Both the position numbers and the translations under genes were made by a program. 47,306 bases of DNA. Origin: Candidatus Hepatobacter penaei. GTDB lineage: Bacteria > Pseudomonadota > Alphaproteobacteria > Holosporales > Hepatobacteraceae. The DNA lies in assembly GCF_000742475.1 (NCBI RefSeq), contig NZ_JQAJ01000001.1:25092-72397 (forward strand), read 5' to 3'. Below are positions 36,458-44,450 of the stretch, in pieces; positions within the stretch are counted from its first letter, which is position 1; every line of letters begins with the position of its first letter. The notes under the pieces are model-generated. The model saw only the letters and a program-made list of their open reading frames with translations, searched no databases and had not been told where the DNA came from.

Positions 36458-37456
36458 ATGCTCAAAATGTCTCCTCTTCTGTGTGGATTCTTAACCGCGG
36501 CTGTGGTGGGTTCGTGTTTTGCGGATGGGTCTTACCTTAGGGAAGATGGGCCTACCTCTTTGCCCACACCAACGTTGTCGAAGTATGATGAAGGCCATGC
36601 AAAAGCCTTATCGCATTATGATGGCCGTCGCATTATCGATCTTACATCTCGAGATTCTCAAGAAGCTTTGTGGGCTCTTAAAGCGCAGGGTGGAACCTAT
36701 GACATTAACTTGGCTGATGGTACGCGCATGCAGGGTGTGGTTGGCAGCCCCGTGTTGCCCCAAGATGTGGAAGCCATGCGGTCGGAAGCATCGCTGTCAT
36801 CATCACGCACGTCGTTAGTGTCCTCTCTTGTGCAGGCTATGTCTGATGAAGAGACGGAAGGGACACGTTCCTCCTCCTCTCTGACCTCGTTAGTGCCCGG
36901 AGGCACTGTGGATGAGACACCTCAATCCTTTTTCCAAACGGTGCGGGCACGGACAAGCCAAGCTGTGGACACCGTGAGCCAGGGCGCGCAAACCCTTCGT
37001 CGCAAGGTGCGTGAAGCTTTGGATAGTGAGGCCTGGGCCACAACAAAGCATGTGTCAAAGCAAGGAGGCAATGTGCTTATGCACGGTGTGTGTTTAACTG
37101 GCTCTTTACTTGCAGATGTGGGTGTTGAGTGGAGCAAAGGTTTGATGAACCTTGCGCGCAACACCAAGGATGCTTTTGTGCACAGCCAGATAGGGTTACC
37201 CATGTTTATGCAGGGGCAAGATTGGGTGGGGCCGGCCTTTCCCTTTTCACCTCTGGCTGAAGACGCCTCTTTTGGCGACAAGCTTGAGCGCGGTGCCCAA
37301 AGGACTCTTGTGGGTATGGGGGTGTCCGTGTTGAATATGGGTGTGTTTGGCGTGGATGCGTTGTATGGCCTTGGTAGAGGTGGATGGCAGATGATGAAAA
37401 ATGCGCATGATGCCTTTAAGAAGGACGTGTGGGCGACGCCTAGGGTTTTTCACTAA
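36458..37456 (+). CDS. Exported or lipid-anchored protein of unknown family
   Basis: Unrecognised. 332 residues from ATG 36458, chosen because GAAGGAT stands 9 nt upstream. The N-terminus (MSPLLCGFLTAAVVGSC) is a signal sequence. It may be cleaved by signal peptidase II at VGSC (a lipoprotein) or by signal peptidase I after CFA. Residues 100-150 are Ser/Thr/Glu-rich and probably disordered. Then follows a region of helices (QTVRARTSQAVDTVSQGAQ) with two hydrophobic stretches, GVCLTGSLLADVGVEW and LVGMGVSVLNMGVFGVDAL, that could contact a membrane. The last part is basic. It is flanked by AT-rich spacers and differs in character from the neighbouring housekeeping genes; a host-interaction role is possible but unproven. 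Confidence 0.65.
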   Translation: MLKMSPLLCGFLTAAVVGSCFADGSYLREDGPTSLPTPTLSKYDEGHAKALSHYDGRRIIDLTSRDSQEALWALKAQGGTYDINLADGTRMQGVVGSPVLPQDVEAMRSEASLSSSRTSLVSSLVQAMSDEETEGTRSSSSLTSLVPGGTVDETPQSFFQTVRARTSQAVDTVSQGAQTLRRKVREALDSEAWATTKHVSKQGGNVLMHGVCLTGSLLADVGVEWSKGLMNLARNTKDAFVHSQIGLPMFMQGQDWVGPAFPFSPLAEDASFGDKLERGAQRTLVGMGVSVLNMGVFGVDALYGLGRGGWQMMKNAHDAFKKDVWATPRVFH

Positions 37457-37870
37457 AAGCGCGTTTACTGCAAAGACGTCTTAAAGTTTTGCCATTGACG
37501 TATTGCCGCTGAAGTCTGTGTGCGAATCTTTCTGCAAAATAAGGTGTGCTTGCGTGTGGACTTTGCCACGCATGGGGGGTGTCCCGCGCGGGCATTTGAC
37601 CTTGGCCGTTAAGGCTAATCCGTGGGTGAGATGTGGGCGTGCGAGGATCTTGCCTTTGCTCATGCCCTGCCGTTGTTGTCTCTCTGGGTGGATCGGGGAA
37701 GGTCTTTCTGTTTTAGGCTCTCCGCGCTGCGGAAAAAGCGTTGCCCCTTTGTTCTTAGCTGCGCGCCATCGTTAGCCCGAAAAGCGGAGTGTTTATTTTG
37801 TGCCCTCGTGACTCTTTTCGTTCTCTGTCGCTTTCCGTCTCTTCACGCATTTTATTTTTTTGCCTGAGTT
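37457..37870. other. Intergenic region, nothing recognised
   Basis: 414 bp between convergent genes. Small open frames on the plus strand (37503-37775, 37622-37867) are Cys/Leu/Arg-rich, lack ribosome sites and show no protein pattern. A short CCGC-GCT-GCGG stem (around 37721-37731) followed by AAAAA could be a minus-strand terminator, but it is weak. No repeats of note. Confidence 0.4.
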
Positions 37871-38566
37871 TCAGTTTGTTTGCGCCTGCATACAGAGCCT
37901 GTGGTTGTTAAGTGTTTTGCCAGGATCATCGGGCGTCCAGGCACTAGATTCGTCCAAAAGCTTGGCAAGGGCTGAATTGAGGTCTTTCATATTTTTTTCG
38001 TGCTGGCAGTCACCAAAATAGCGGTTGAGCTGCTCGAGTGAAAGCCCACCTATTTCCCACAGCGAAATGAAGGAATAGTCATTATAACATTTGACGTAAA
38101 GGTCATTGAGATGGTCCAGCACAGCCTCATAGTCTTCTGTATCATACGTTTTTTCTGGGGGCAGGGCCACAGACTGTTCTTGCGGCTCTCTGGCAGAATC
38201 GCACGTATCTCTCTTTCTTTTCCTACGCACCTCGTTCATGTGCTTGATAAAAAATAACAAGGCTTTTCTTTGGATCGACATCATGCTCAGTGCTCTTGAA
38301 AGCAAGGTATTCACAAGAGGTCTTTGAGAGATAAAAGCAGCATCTGTGCTATCTTGCCTCGCGCAATTGGGGCAAAACTGATATCCAAATACGTCGTTCA
38401 GTCTGACACTTTCTTGCTGGCCCTGGCTCACACCAACTTCTCTTTCCTCAATATCTTCTTGAATTCCCTTTGCATCGGGTGCGGGAGTTCCAGATGTGCG
38501 TGTGGTAAACAACAAGGATGTGGGTTCGCCTGTCTCCAAAGCGTCAGCATGAGAAGGAGTGTTCAT
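37871..38566 (-). CDS. Protein of unknown family with nuclear-localisation-like cluster
   Basis: Unrecognised, 231 residues, without a signal peptide. Residues 1-55 are polar and acidic. A CxxC pair (FCPNC, 64-68) is followed by a helix with the hydrophobic stretch IQRKALLFFIKHM and then RRKRKR (114-119), which fits a classical monopartite nuclear localisation signal. The C-terminal part (135-231) is acidic and helical, with ten residues in aromatic clusters such as DYEAVLDHLNDLYVKCYNDY. The gene has a clear promoter of its own. It could be a Sec-independent effector or simply a nucleic-acid-binding protein; only the motif is seen, the function is open. Confidence 0.6.
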   Translation of the reverse strand: MNTPSHADALETGEPTSLLFTTRTSGTPAPDAKGIQEDIEEREVGVSQGQQESVRLNDVFGYQFCPNCARQDSTDAAFISQRPLVNTLLSRALSMMSIQRKALLFFIKHMNEVRRKRKRDTCDSAREPQEQSVALPPEKTYDTEDYEAVLDHLNDLYVKCYNDYSFISLWEIGGLSLEQLNRYFGDCQHEKNMKDLNSALAKLLDESSAWTPDDPGKTLNNHRLCMQAQTN

Positions 38567-38888
38567 AGAGACACCTATTTTGGATTCCTCCTGAAACGGT
38601 CAATAGCATGATCATGATGTGCCAAAACATAGAGTGAAAACAATGATAAAACAGCATAATGCGTCTCCAAAGGTGAATGGCTTAATCATACAAAAAATAT
38701 CTTATTTAGTCAAATTTTAAATATCTTAAGTTTGGTGCGCATGTGCATAAAACGAAGGGCATCAGAAAGAAAGGCATGTGTCAGTACGTTATGGTGGGCG
38801 TTAAGCTTATATGACGCAGAAAGGGTCACGACAAGCAGGTTAAAGTGCGTTATGCTGAGGGCAAAGTTGTGGGGGGAACCAAGGATCT
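38567..38888. other. Divergent intergenic region before recR
   Basis: 322 bp holding the promoter of the minus-strand 231-aa gene (38685-38713). On the plus side, a weak promoter candidate ACGACA, 17 bp, TATGCT lies before recR (-10 at about 38852-38857). On the minus strand AAGATATTT occurs twice, about 23 bp apart, one copy on each side of the -35 element of the 231-aa gene; these may be binding sites. No further gene is supported. Confidence 0.4.
38685..38713 (-). promoter_or_regulatory. Sigma70 promoter of the 231-aa gene
   Basis: TTGACT (38713-38708), exactly 17 bp, TATGAT (38690-38685) on the minus strand, 5 of 6 matches in both hexamers. The leader would be about 110 nt, long enough for regulation. 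Two AAGATATTT copies flank or overlap the -35 element and spacer. Confidence 0.65.
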
Positions 38889-39488
38889 ATGGCATCGCCT
38901 ATTCTTATGCAAATGATTCAACGTCTGGGGCGCTTGCCGGGCCTGGGGCCGCGTTCGGGCCGGCGCGCGGCGCTTTTTTTGCTTAAAAATCGCGAACGCC
39001 TCTTAGGGCCGTTGATTCAATCCATGGAAAAGGCCATGGAAAAGGTTCACCCCTGTTCTGTGTGTGGCTATTTGGATGAGCAGTCGCCATGCTATTTGTG
39101 CCGAGACACACGGCGCGATGCTTCCTTGCTGTGTGTGGTCAGCGATGTCAGTGATGTGTGGGCTCTTGAAAAAATGAAAAGTTTCCAAGGGGTCTATCAT
39201 GTGTTGGGCGGCAATCTTTCGGTTCTCGATGGAGTGGGGCCTAAGCATTTGCGTATGAAAAGCTTACTTGCGCGCCTTCAAAGCGGTGTGATTCAAGAGG
39301 TGATTTTGGCCTTGAGCCCCACCGTTGAGGGCAGTGCCACCACACATTTTGTGACCCAAGAAATCGAAAAAGCTGGTTTAACACCTCATGTTACCATGCT
39401 GGCCCGGGGTGTGCCTTTGGGCGGCGAGCTTGACTTTTTAGATGAAGGCACCTTGGGGGAAGCCTTTCGTGGGCGTAAGCGTTTCTAG
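38889..39488 (+). CDS. recR: Recombination protein RecR
   Basis: Works with RecO (and RecF) to load RecA on gaps. 199 residues. The N-terminal HhH region has MIQRLGRLPGLGPRSGRR, then the C4 zinc finger (CSVCGYLDEQSPCYLC). The Toprim domain has YHVLGGNLSVLDGVGP and ALSPTVEGSATTHFV; the C-terminal Walker B-like end is GVPLGGELDFLDEGTL. The Toprim strand that normally ends in Glu (CVVE) reads CVVSDVSD, an apparent loss of the conserved acid. A ribosome site AAGGAT stands before the ATG. The usual partners dnaX and ybaB are not adjacent. Confidence 0.94.
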   Translation: MASPILMQMIQRLGRLPGLGPRSGRRAALFLLKNRERLLGPLIQSMEKAMEKVHPCSVCGYLDEQSPCYLCRDTRRDASLLCVVSDVSDVWALEKMKSFQGVYHVLGGNLSVLDGVGPKHLRMKSLLARLQSGVIQEVILALSPTVEGSATTHFVTQEIEKAGLTPHVTMLARGVPLGGELDFLDEGTLGEAFRGRKRF

Positions 39489-39669
39489 CGCTGTGGGCGT
39501 CCTTGAAGGTGATCTTCTTTGGGCCGGCGCGGCCTTTTGGTGAAAATCCATCCACTTGTTGACGTTCACGCGCGCAAAAACCAGAAAACGCTTGATGCCT
39601 CTTGCGATTGGGTTGATTTTGTGTTTCCCTAAAGGGGATATGCACACGTGGGGTTTATGGAGTCAATCA

Positions 39670-40596
39670 ATGGGTGGTCGTTTCTTTATTTTGGCGCTGG
39701 GTCTATTATTTGCGGGCAATATATACGCTGCAGATCCTAAGTTGCCGGCACAGCCTAAGGTGAAAGAGGCTGCGCGCATTGGCGATAAGGTCGTTACACA
39801 AGAGGAGATTTTGCTCCAAATGCGCAGAGATTTGGGTGAACCCATTATGGATTTGCGTAAAAGCAACCCGGCTCAGTTTGCGCAGTATTACAAGCTCTAT
39901 CGTGACCAAATTGTGGGTATGCGCCTTTTGTCTGATGAGGCTGTGAAGCACGAAGCTTTGATTTTGGAAGATCCCAAAGTTAAGGATCAACTCGAGCAAA
40001 TGCGTCGCAGCTTTTTGACCAATGCGTTTGTGAGCCAATATATAGAAAAACGGATTACGCCCGCCAGCTTGCAGGAAGCCTTTAATAAGCATCCTCAAGA
40101 AATGGTGTCTCTCTCTCGCATTGTGCTCAATGATGAAAAAACAGCTAAGTCTGTGATTTTGGCCCTCAAGACACGTTCTTTTGCGGATCTTGCAGGCCAG
40201 TATTCCAAAGACACTAAAGCCAACAAAGATGGTTCTACAGAGCCTATGTTGATGGCCAGGCTTGATGGTAAGTTGCGGGCCCATGTCGCTGGATTGAAGC
40301 CAGGAGGGCACTCTATGCAACCATTGGAGTTGGGTGGCAAATGGTTTGTTATCAAATTGGATAAGAAGTTTAAAGCTAATTTTGAGCAAGCGCGTCCTGT
40401 GTTGAGAGATTTTGTGGCCATGAAAGAGCTTCAAACACTCATGGCATCATTGCGCACCAAAGAGGACGTCAAGCTGTTCGACTTAGACGGTAATGAAACC
40501 AAAGATTCCTTGTTGTCACCTGCGGGCGCTGCATCACCAGCGCCCGCGAAGGCGGCTGGGGGCACCGCAGCAGGGAAACCGGCAGCGGCTGCCTAA
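39670..40596 (+). CDS. Periplasmic parvulin-type peptidyl-prolyl isomerase (SurA/PrsA-like)
   Basis: Folding factor for exported proteins. 308 residues from ATG 39670, with GGAG 8 nt upstream. Residues 1-20 are a signal peptide (GRFFILALGLLFAGNIYA). Residues 25-135 form a SurA-like helical N-domain (QEEILLQMRRDLGEP and following). Residues 145-235 are the rotamase domain: QEMVSLSRIVL, SFADLAGQYSKD, GSTEPMLMARL and KPGGHSMQPLELGGKWFVIKL. The Ala/Pro-rich tail is a likely disordered end. Longer in-frame starts (39556, 39640) lack the signal-peptide arrangement. A strong terminator follows, so the unit ends here. Confidence 0.88.
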   Translation: MGGRFFILALGLLFAGNIYAADPKLPAQPKVKEAARIGDKVVTQEEILLQMRRDLGEPIMDLRKSNPAQFAQYYKLYRDQIVGMRLLSDEAVKHEALILEDPKVKDQLEQMRRSFLTNAFVSQYIEKRITPASLQEAFNKHPQEMVSLSRIVLNDEKTAKSVILALKTRSFADLAGQYSKDTKANKDGSTEPMLMARLDGKLRAHVAGLKPGGHSMQPLELGGKWFVIKLDKKFKANFEQARPVLRDFVAMKELQTLMASLRTKEDVKLFDLDGNETKDSLLSPAGAASPAPAKAAGGTAAGKPAAAA

Positions 40597-40635
40597 CAAA
40601 CGAGCGCGCAAGCATTCGTTGTCTTTTTGGGATGG

Positions 40636-40671
40636 AAGGCGTGAGGATCTGATGGTCTTCACGCCTTTTTT
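40636..40671 (+). terminator. Rho-independent terminator after the PPIase gene
   Basis: A 14-bp stem: AAGGCGTGAGGATC (40636-40649) pairs with GGTCTTCACGCCTT (40654-40667), allowing two G-U pairs, around the 4-nt loop TGAT, followed by a run of T (40666-40671). 40 bp after the PPIase stop codon. Confidence 0.92.
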
Positions 40672-40942
40672 GTTTCATAGGCGCCTTTGCTGTGTGCGGT
40701 TTTGTTTAAAGTTTGACGCTGTGTTGCATTTTGCTTGATGCGATTCAATGGTGTGTGGAGTGCATTCGCCATGCTGATCTTAGCAGGGTTGCGTTTAACG
40801 AGATTGATATGCCAATCTTCGCTGTGGATCCAGGTCTGCGCGTTCTTGTAGCTGCGTGCTTGTCGTTGCGTTTTGCGGCTGTGTTTTTATGGTTAGGCCG
40901 CTTGGTGGCGATTCTGCTTGTTGGCCTCGTTATCCCTGGATT
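40672..40942. other. Spacer between terminator and convergent prmC
   Basis: 271 bp. A hydrophobic frame (40713-41057, plus strand) overlaps the 3' end of prmC by 115 bp, has no ribosome site and is not accepted. Nothing else is recognised. Confidence 0.4.
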
Positions 40943-42022
40943 CTATCGCGAGGTGTGTGTGATCACCCTGTGGGCAAAAGGCCTAATTGCTTGGCGGCAC
41001 ACCACAATACGGTCGTGTCCGGATGCATCTTTGTATACGTCTTGGGTTTTGAAATAGCGTGACGACAGGGCAAGCACGGGCTCTTTTTGGTCCCATCCTA
41101 TCTCCAGAATCAGCGCGCCCTGGGGCGCCAAAAAGGATGCGGCGCGCGGGATGATGGCGCGATAGGCATCCAGCCCATCATATCCTCCATCAAGGGCCTG
41201 GTGGGGATCAAAATGGCTCACGGACCTGGGAAGCGTGGGGATGACGTCTGTTTGAATATAGGGCGGGTTGGCCACCATGCAGTCAAACCAAGGGGCATCG
41301 TTTGGGGCGCGTGGGGGCGTTGTCGGTTTTTGCCCCCCTAACCAAGCAGTTTTTGGGGGGACGTCAGTGCTTGTTTCTCTGTTGCTTCCCCCTTTGTTGG
41401 CGTGGGTGTTAGTTAAGCCGGCAGGGTATGTGGGAACGTGGGGCTGAGGCGGGGTGAGGGCAGAAAACCAGCTGCCTCGATAGAGCTGAAGGCGGTCATG
41501 CACCCCAAGGCGGCCTGCATTAAGCCACGTCACATCCAGGGCATGCTGACAATCATCTGTGCCCACGCCTTGGGCTTTGGGATAGTGCGCCAGGAGGCTG
41601 AGAAGCACACAGCCGCTGCCCGTGCCGAGCTCCAGCATACGAAGAGGCGTTTGAGCAGGAAACAGGGCCTGCGCCGCTTCGATGATGCCTTCCGTTTCAG
41701 GGCGTGGGTCCAAGGTGTGGGGAGTGATCACAAAGGTGTGATTCCAAAATGCCCTTTCCCCCACCTGGCGCGATAGGGGCATACCTTGTTGGTAGGATGC
41801 CGCCCAGCGCAAAAAACGGGCGTGATGGGGAAAAGAGGACAGGGGTCTATCTTGCACCGATACATACGTTAGGGGGTCAAGCGCCAGGCTCTCAAGGGCC
41901 AGGTGATACACCTCTCGGTGCGCCGTGTCTTCATCGGCGTTGCCTATTGTCACGCTGTGGCGCCGGAGGTGGCACAAAAAATCTCGCAAAGGACGATCGG
42001 GAGAGAGATCGGAGAAAGTCAT
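40943..42022 (-). CDS. prmC: Release-factor glutamine methyltransferase, with an insertion
   Basis: Methylates the Gln of the GGQ motif in release factors; the substrate RF2 is encoded just upstream in the same unit. 359 residues. The N-terminal helical domain ends PLSRQVGERAFWNHTFVITP, then LDPRPETEGIIE (105-116), SAM motif MLELGTGSGC (129-138) and catalytic NPPYI (252-256). Between about 190 and 245 stands a Pro/Thr/Asn/Gly-rich insertion of some 55 residues not found in ordinary PrmC, placed just before the NPPY strand; it is probably a surface loop. The C-terminus has about 20 residues beyond the usual end. It follows prfB by 12 bp. Confidence 0.92.
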   Translation of the reverse strand: MTFSDLSPDRPLRDFLCHLRRHSVTIGNADEDTAHREVYHLALESLALDPLTYVSVQDRPLSSFPHHARFLRWAASYQQGMPLSRQVGERAFWNHTFVITPHTLDPRPETEGIIEAAQALFPAQTPLRMLELGTGSGCVLLSLLAHYPKAQGVGTDDCQHALDVTWLNAGRLGVHDRLQLYRGSWFSALTPPQPHVPTYPAGLTNTHANKGGSNRETSTDVPPKTAWLGGQKPTTPPRAPNDAPWFDCMVANPPYIQTDVIPTLPRSVSHFDPHQALDGGYDGLDAYRAIIPRAASFLAPQGALILEIGWDQKEPVLALSSRYFKTQDVYKDASGHDRIVVCRQAIRPFAHRVITHTSR

Positions 42023-42034
42023 GGTATGCCCTGC

Positions 42035-43142
42035 CTACGTATCCGCTTTTTTGTTGAGCATGCCCCACAGAAACGGGTCAATATCACCATCGAGCACCCC
42101 AAGGGCATTGCCTATCTCCACATCTGTGCGCGTGTCTTTCACCATTTGATAGGGTTGTAACACATAAGAGCGCACCTGATGTCCCCACCCAATGTCTGTT
42201 TTCGCGCTGGCGGTGGTGGCCGCTTCTTCCTCTTTTTGGCGCAGCGCAGCTTCATAAAGGCGGGCACGCAGCATGTCCATGGCTTGTGCGCGATTGCGGT
42301 GTTGAGAACGATTGTTTTGGCACTGAACCACAATGTTGGTGGGCAGGTGGGTGATGCGGATGGCGCTGTCGGTTTTGTTGACGTGCTGTCCGCCGGCGCC
42401 CGAGGCGCGGTAGGTGTCAATGCGCAGATCTTTGTCCTCAATCTCAATATGAATGGTTTGGTCAATTTCGGGATAGACCCACACAGAAGCAAAGCTGGTG
42501 TGACGACGGCCCGAACCATCATAGGGCGAAATACGCACAAGGCGATGGACACCGCTTTCTTTTTTAAGCCAGCCATAGACGTTTCGGGCCTGCTCGTGGT
42601 TGGCGATGTTGAGGGTGACGGATTTAAAGCCCGCCTCTTCACCGGGGCTGCTTTCAAGGGTGCTGACGCGATAGCCTTTTTTTTCGGCCCAGCGACTGTA
42701 CATGCGCGCAAGCATCATGGCCCAATCTTGTGCTTCTGTGCCCCCGGCGCCGGCGTGGATTTCGAGAAAACAGGAGTTGGCATCCGCCTCACCAGACAGC
42801 ATGGCTTCAAGGCGCATGTGCCCTGTTTTTTCCTTAAGCGCCTCAAGTTTATCTGAGGTTTCCTTCACAAGCGCATCGTCTTGCTCTTCTTCGGCCAGGT
42901 GCATCCATTGCGTGAGTTCGTCCAACTCTTGAGCAGTGTGGCGAATCGCGGTGATGGCACTGATCAGATGATCACGCTCTTTGAGAAGCTTCTGGGCGTC
43001 CTCAGGATTGTCCCAAAGGGAGGGATCTTCCGCCCGGGCATCCAGAGCTTTTTGGCGTTCTAAGGCTTTTTCCCAGTCAAAGATGCCCCCTTAGGATGTG
43101 AAGATCCTGTGTAATGTGTTCAATAATCTCAGGTGTACTCAT
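42035..43142 (-). CDS. prfB: Peptide chain release factor 2, with +1 programmed frameshift
   Basis: Terminates translation at UGA and UAA. The gene is in two frames: ATG 43142 to a TGA at 43079-43077 (21 codons), then +1 into the main frame from 43078. Joining them (43142-43080 + 43078-42035) gives 368 residues, the normal RF2 length. The first part starts MSTPEIIEHITQDLHILRG and the second continues DWEKALERQKALDARAEDPS. GGQ lies in SGAGGQHVNKTDS. The codon-recognition tripeptide is SPY (in RISPYDGSGRRHTSF) rather than SPF, as in other alphaproteobacterial RF2. Low RF2 raises frameshifting, an autoregulation. Methylation of the Gln is by the adjacent PrmC. Confidence 0.95.
43077..43091 (-). 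promoter_or_regulatory. prfB: prfB +1 frameshift site
   Basis: Minus strand AGGGGGCATCTTTGA: the internal Shine-Dalgarno-like AGGGGG, 3 nt, then the slippery CTT and in-frame TGA followed by C. It is almost identical to the classical RF2 site (AGGGGGTATCTTTGAC). Confidence 0.95.
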
Positions 43143-43156
43143 GGGACAAAAACGTA

Positions 43157-43753
43157 TTAAGCCGCGCGCAGATTATCTTCAACAAACGACCAGTTCACGA
43201 GGTGCTCAAGAAACGTGGTCACATAATCAGGGCGGCGGTTTTGATAATCAAGATAATAGGCATGTTCCCACACATCACAGGTCAACAACACTTTGTTTTG
43301 GGGAATCTCAGCGTTGGCCGAACTTTGAATGGCAAGATTGCCTTGTGCGTCAAGCACAAGCCAGGCCCACCCGCTGCCAAATTGGCCCACGGCTTTTTCT
43401 TTAAAGAGGCGCTGAAACGTGTCAAGATCGCCAAAATCCTCTATCAGCTTCTTTTGCAAAGGCCCGTCTTTGGGCATGCCACCGCCTTGAGGGGAGAGGC
43501 TATGCCAAAAAAACGTGTGGTTCCAGGTTTGGGCCGCATTATTGAAAATGGCGGTGTGTTCTGGGGCTTGGCGTGTTTGACGAATCACCTCTTCCAGGGA
43601 AGCCCTAGCCCACGGCGTGCCCTCCACAAGCGCATTCAGCTTATTAATATAGGCGGCCTGATGTTTCTCATGATGAAACTCAAGGGTTCTTTCGGAAATG
43701 TGGGGCGCCAGGGCGTTTTTGGCAAAGGGGAGAGGAGGCAGGGTATGGGTCAT
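43157..43753 (-). CDS. sodB: Superoxide dismutase, Fe-type
   Basis: Converts superoxide to oxygen and hydrogen peroxide. 198 residues. Metal ligands are His27 (in LEFHHEKH), the His in NHTFFWHSL, and Asp/His in LLTCDVWEHAYYLDYQN. The AQTWNHTFFW sequence and the GGG-containing loop QGGGMPKDG are more like Fe- than Mn-specific enzymes; cambialistic use is possible. No signal peptide, so it is cytoplasmic. It lies 14 bp before prfB on the same strand and divergent from the rubrerythrin-like gene, another oxidative-stress protein, with which it shares the 144-bp upstream spacer. Confidence 0.95.
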   Translation of the reverse strand: MTHTLPPLPFAKNALAPHISERTLEFHHEKHQAAYINKLNALVEGTPWARASLEEVIRQTRQAPEHTAIFNNAAQTWNHTFFWHSLSPQGGGMPKDGPLQKKLIEDFGDLDTFQRLFKEKAVGQFGSGWAWLVLDAQGNLAIQSSANAEIPQNKVLLTCDVWEHAYYLDYQNRRPDYVTTFLEHLVNWSFVEDNLRAA

Positions 43754-43823
43754 GCGGGCAGGCTTTTAGAAGGTGTTTTCGGCCCATCCTAACTTTTTTT
43801 CCATTTTTTGTGAAGTTTTATCC

Positions 43824-43873
43824 GGTCATAATGCTTGGCATGGGGTATGACTTTTTGGTATGACCTATATAAC
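43824..43873 (+). promoter_or_regulatory. Promoter region with TATGACC half-sites, rubrerythrin gene
   Basis: GGTATGAC occurs twice in the same direction (43844-43851 and 43857-43864), and an inverted GGTCATA stands at 43824-43830, making three half-sites TATGAC(C). TATAAC (43868-43873) or TATGAC (43859-43864, with TTGGCA at 43835-43840) could be the -10. The arrangement around the -10 suggests repression or redox/iron control of rubrerythrin, and possibly of divergent sodB. Confidence 0.4.
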
Positions 43874-43897
43874 AGTTCTTTCTTCAGGAGCACATAC

Positions 43898-44338
43898 ATG
43901 GCTGAGTCTAAGCATGGCCTTCACGGCACACAAACCCTTCACAATCTTAAGGAAGCGTTCGCGGGTGAGTCGCAGGCCAATCGCCGCTATCTTTATTTCG
44001 CGCAAAAGGCAGATATTGAAGGGCACACGGATGTGGCGGCTGTGTTTCGTTCAACGGCAGAAGGGGAAACTGGTCATGCCCACGGTCACTTGGAATATTT
44101 GGAAGAGGTGGGTGACCCTGTGACCGATGTGCCCATTGGCTCCACAGAAGAAAATTTGAAATCGGCCATTTTTGGTGAGACCCATGAATATACCGACATG
44201 TATCCTGGCATGGCGCGCACCGCCCGTGAAGAAGGGTTTGAAGAGATTGCCGATTGGTTCGAAACCCTGGCCAGGGCTGAAAAATCCCATGCAGGGCGTT
44301 TTGAGCGTGCCTTGGAAGGGTTGAAAAAAGCTTCTTGA
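43898..44338 (+). CDS. Rubrerythrin-like diiron protein without rubredoxin domain
   Basis: 146 residues from ATG 43898 behind CAGGAG; the longer frame from 43835 has no such site. Ferritin-like four-helix domain with the diiron ligands in [53 protein letters not shown] and [15 protein letters not shown]. The C-terminal rubredoxin-like CxxC-CxxC domain of classical rubrerythrin is absent, so it needs an external electron donor. Proteins of this type reduce peroxides in anaerobes and alphaproteobacteria. Divergent from sodB, whose product peroxide it could remove. Confidence 0.9.
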   Translation: MAESKHGLHGTQTLHNLKEAFAGESQANRRYLYFAQKADIEGHTDVAAVFRSTAEGETGHAHGHLEYLEEVGDPVTDVPIGSTEENLKSAIFGETHEYTDMYPGMARTAREEGFEEIADWFETLARAEKSHAGRFERALEGLKKAS

Positions 44339-44373
44339 TCCTTGCGTGTCATCAAGGGGTCATAGAAAAGGGC

Positions 44374-44403
44374 TTGACTTTCTCGTGGCCCTGCTCTTAT
44401 AAA
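44374..44403 (+). promoter_or_regulatory. Sigma70-type promoter of yejBE
   Basis: TTGACT (44374-44379), an 18-bp spacer and TATAAA (44398-44403), or a 17-bp spacer to TTATAA. The start would lie about 40 nt before the GTG at 44451. Confidence 0.6.
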
Positions 44404-44450
44404 AGCGTCGCTGGTTTTTTCGCAAACAAGCCAAAGGTGAGGAGCGTGCT

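Noticed and set aside
40713-41057. Hydrophobic 114-codon plus-strand frame
   Set aside because: Lies after a strong terminator, has no ribosome site and overlaps prmC by 115 bp.
42500-42560. SPY instead of SPF in RF2 as a possible recoding sign
   Set aside because: SPY is usual for alphaproteobacterial RF2, and UGA is used as a normal stop in this window (for example yejB and the chitinase-fold gene).
43133-43792. 219-codon plus-strand open frame
   Set aside because: Antisense to sodB, whose ligands and length are complete.
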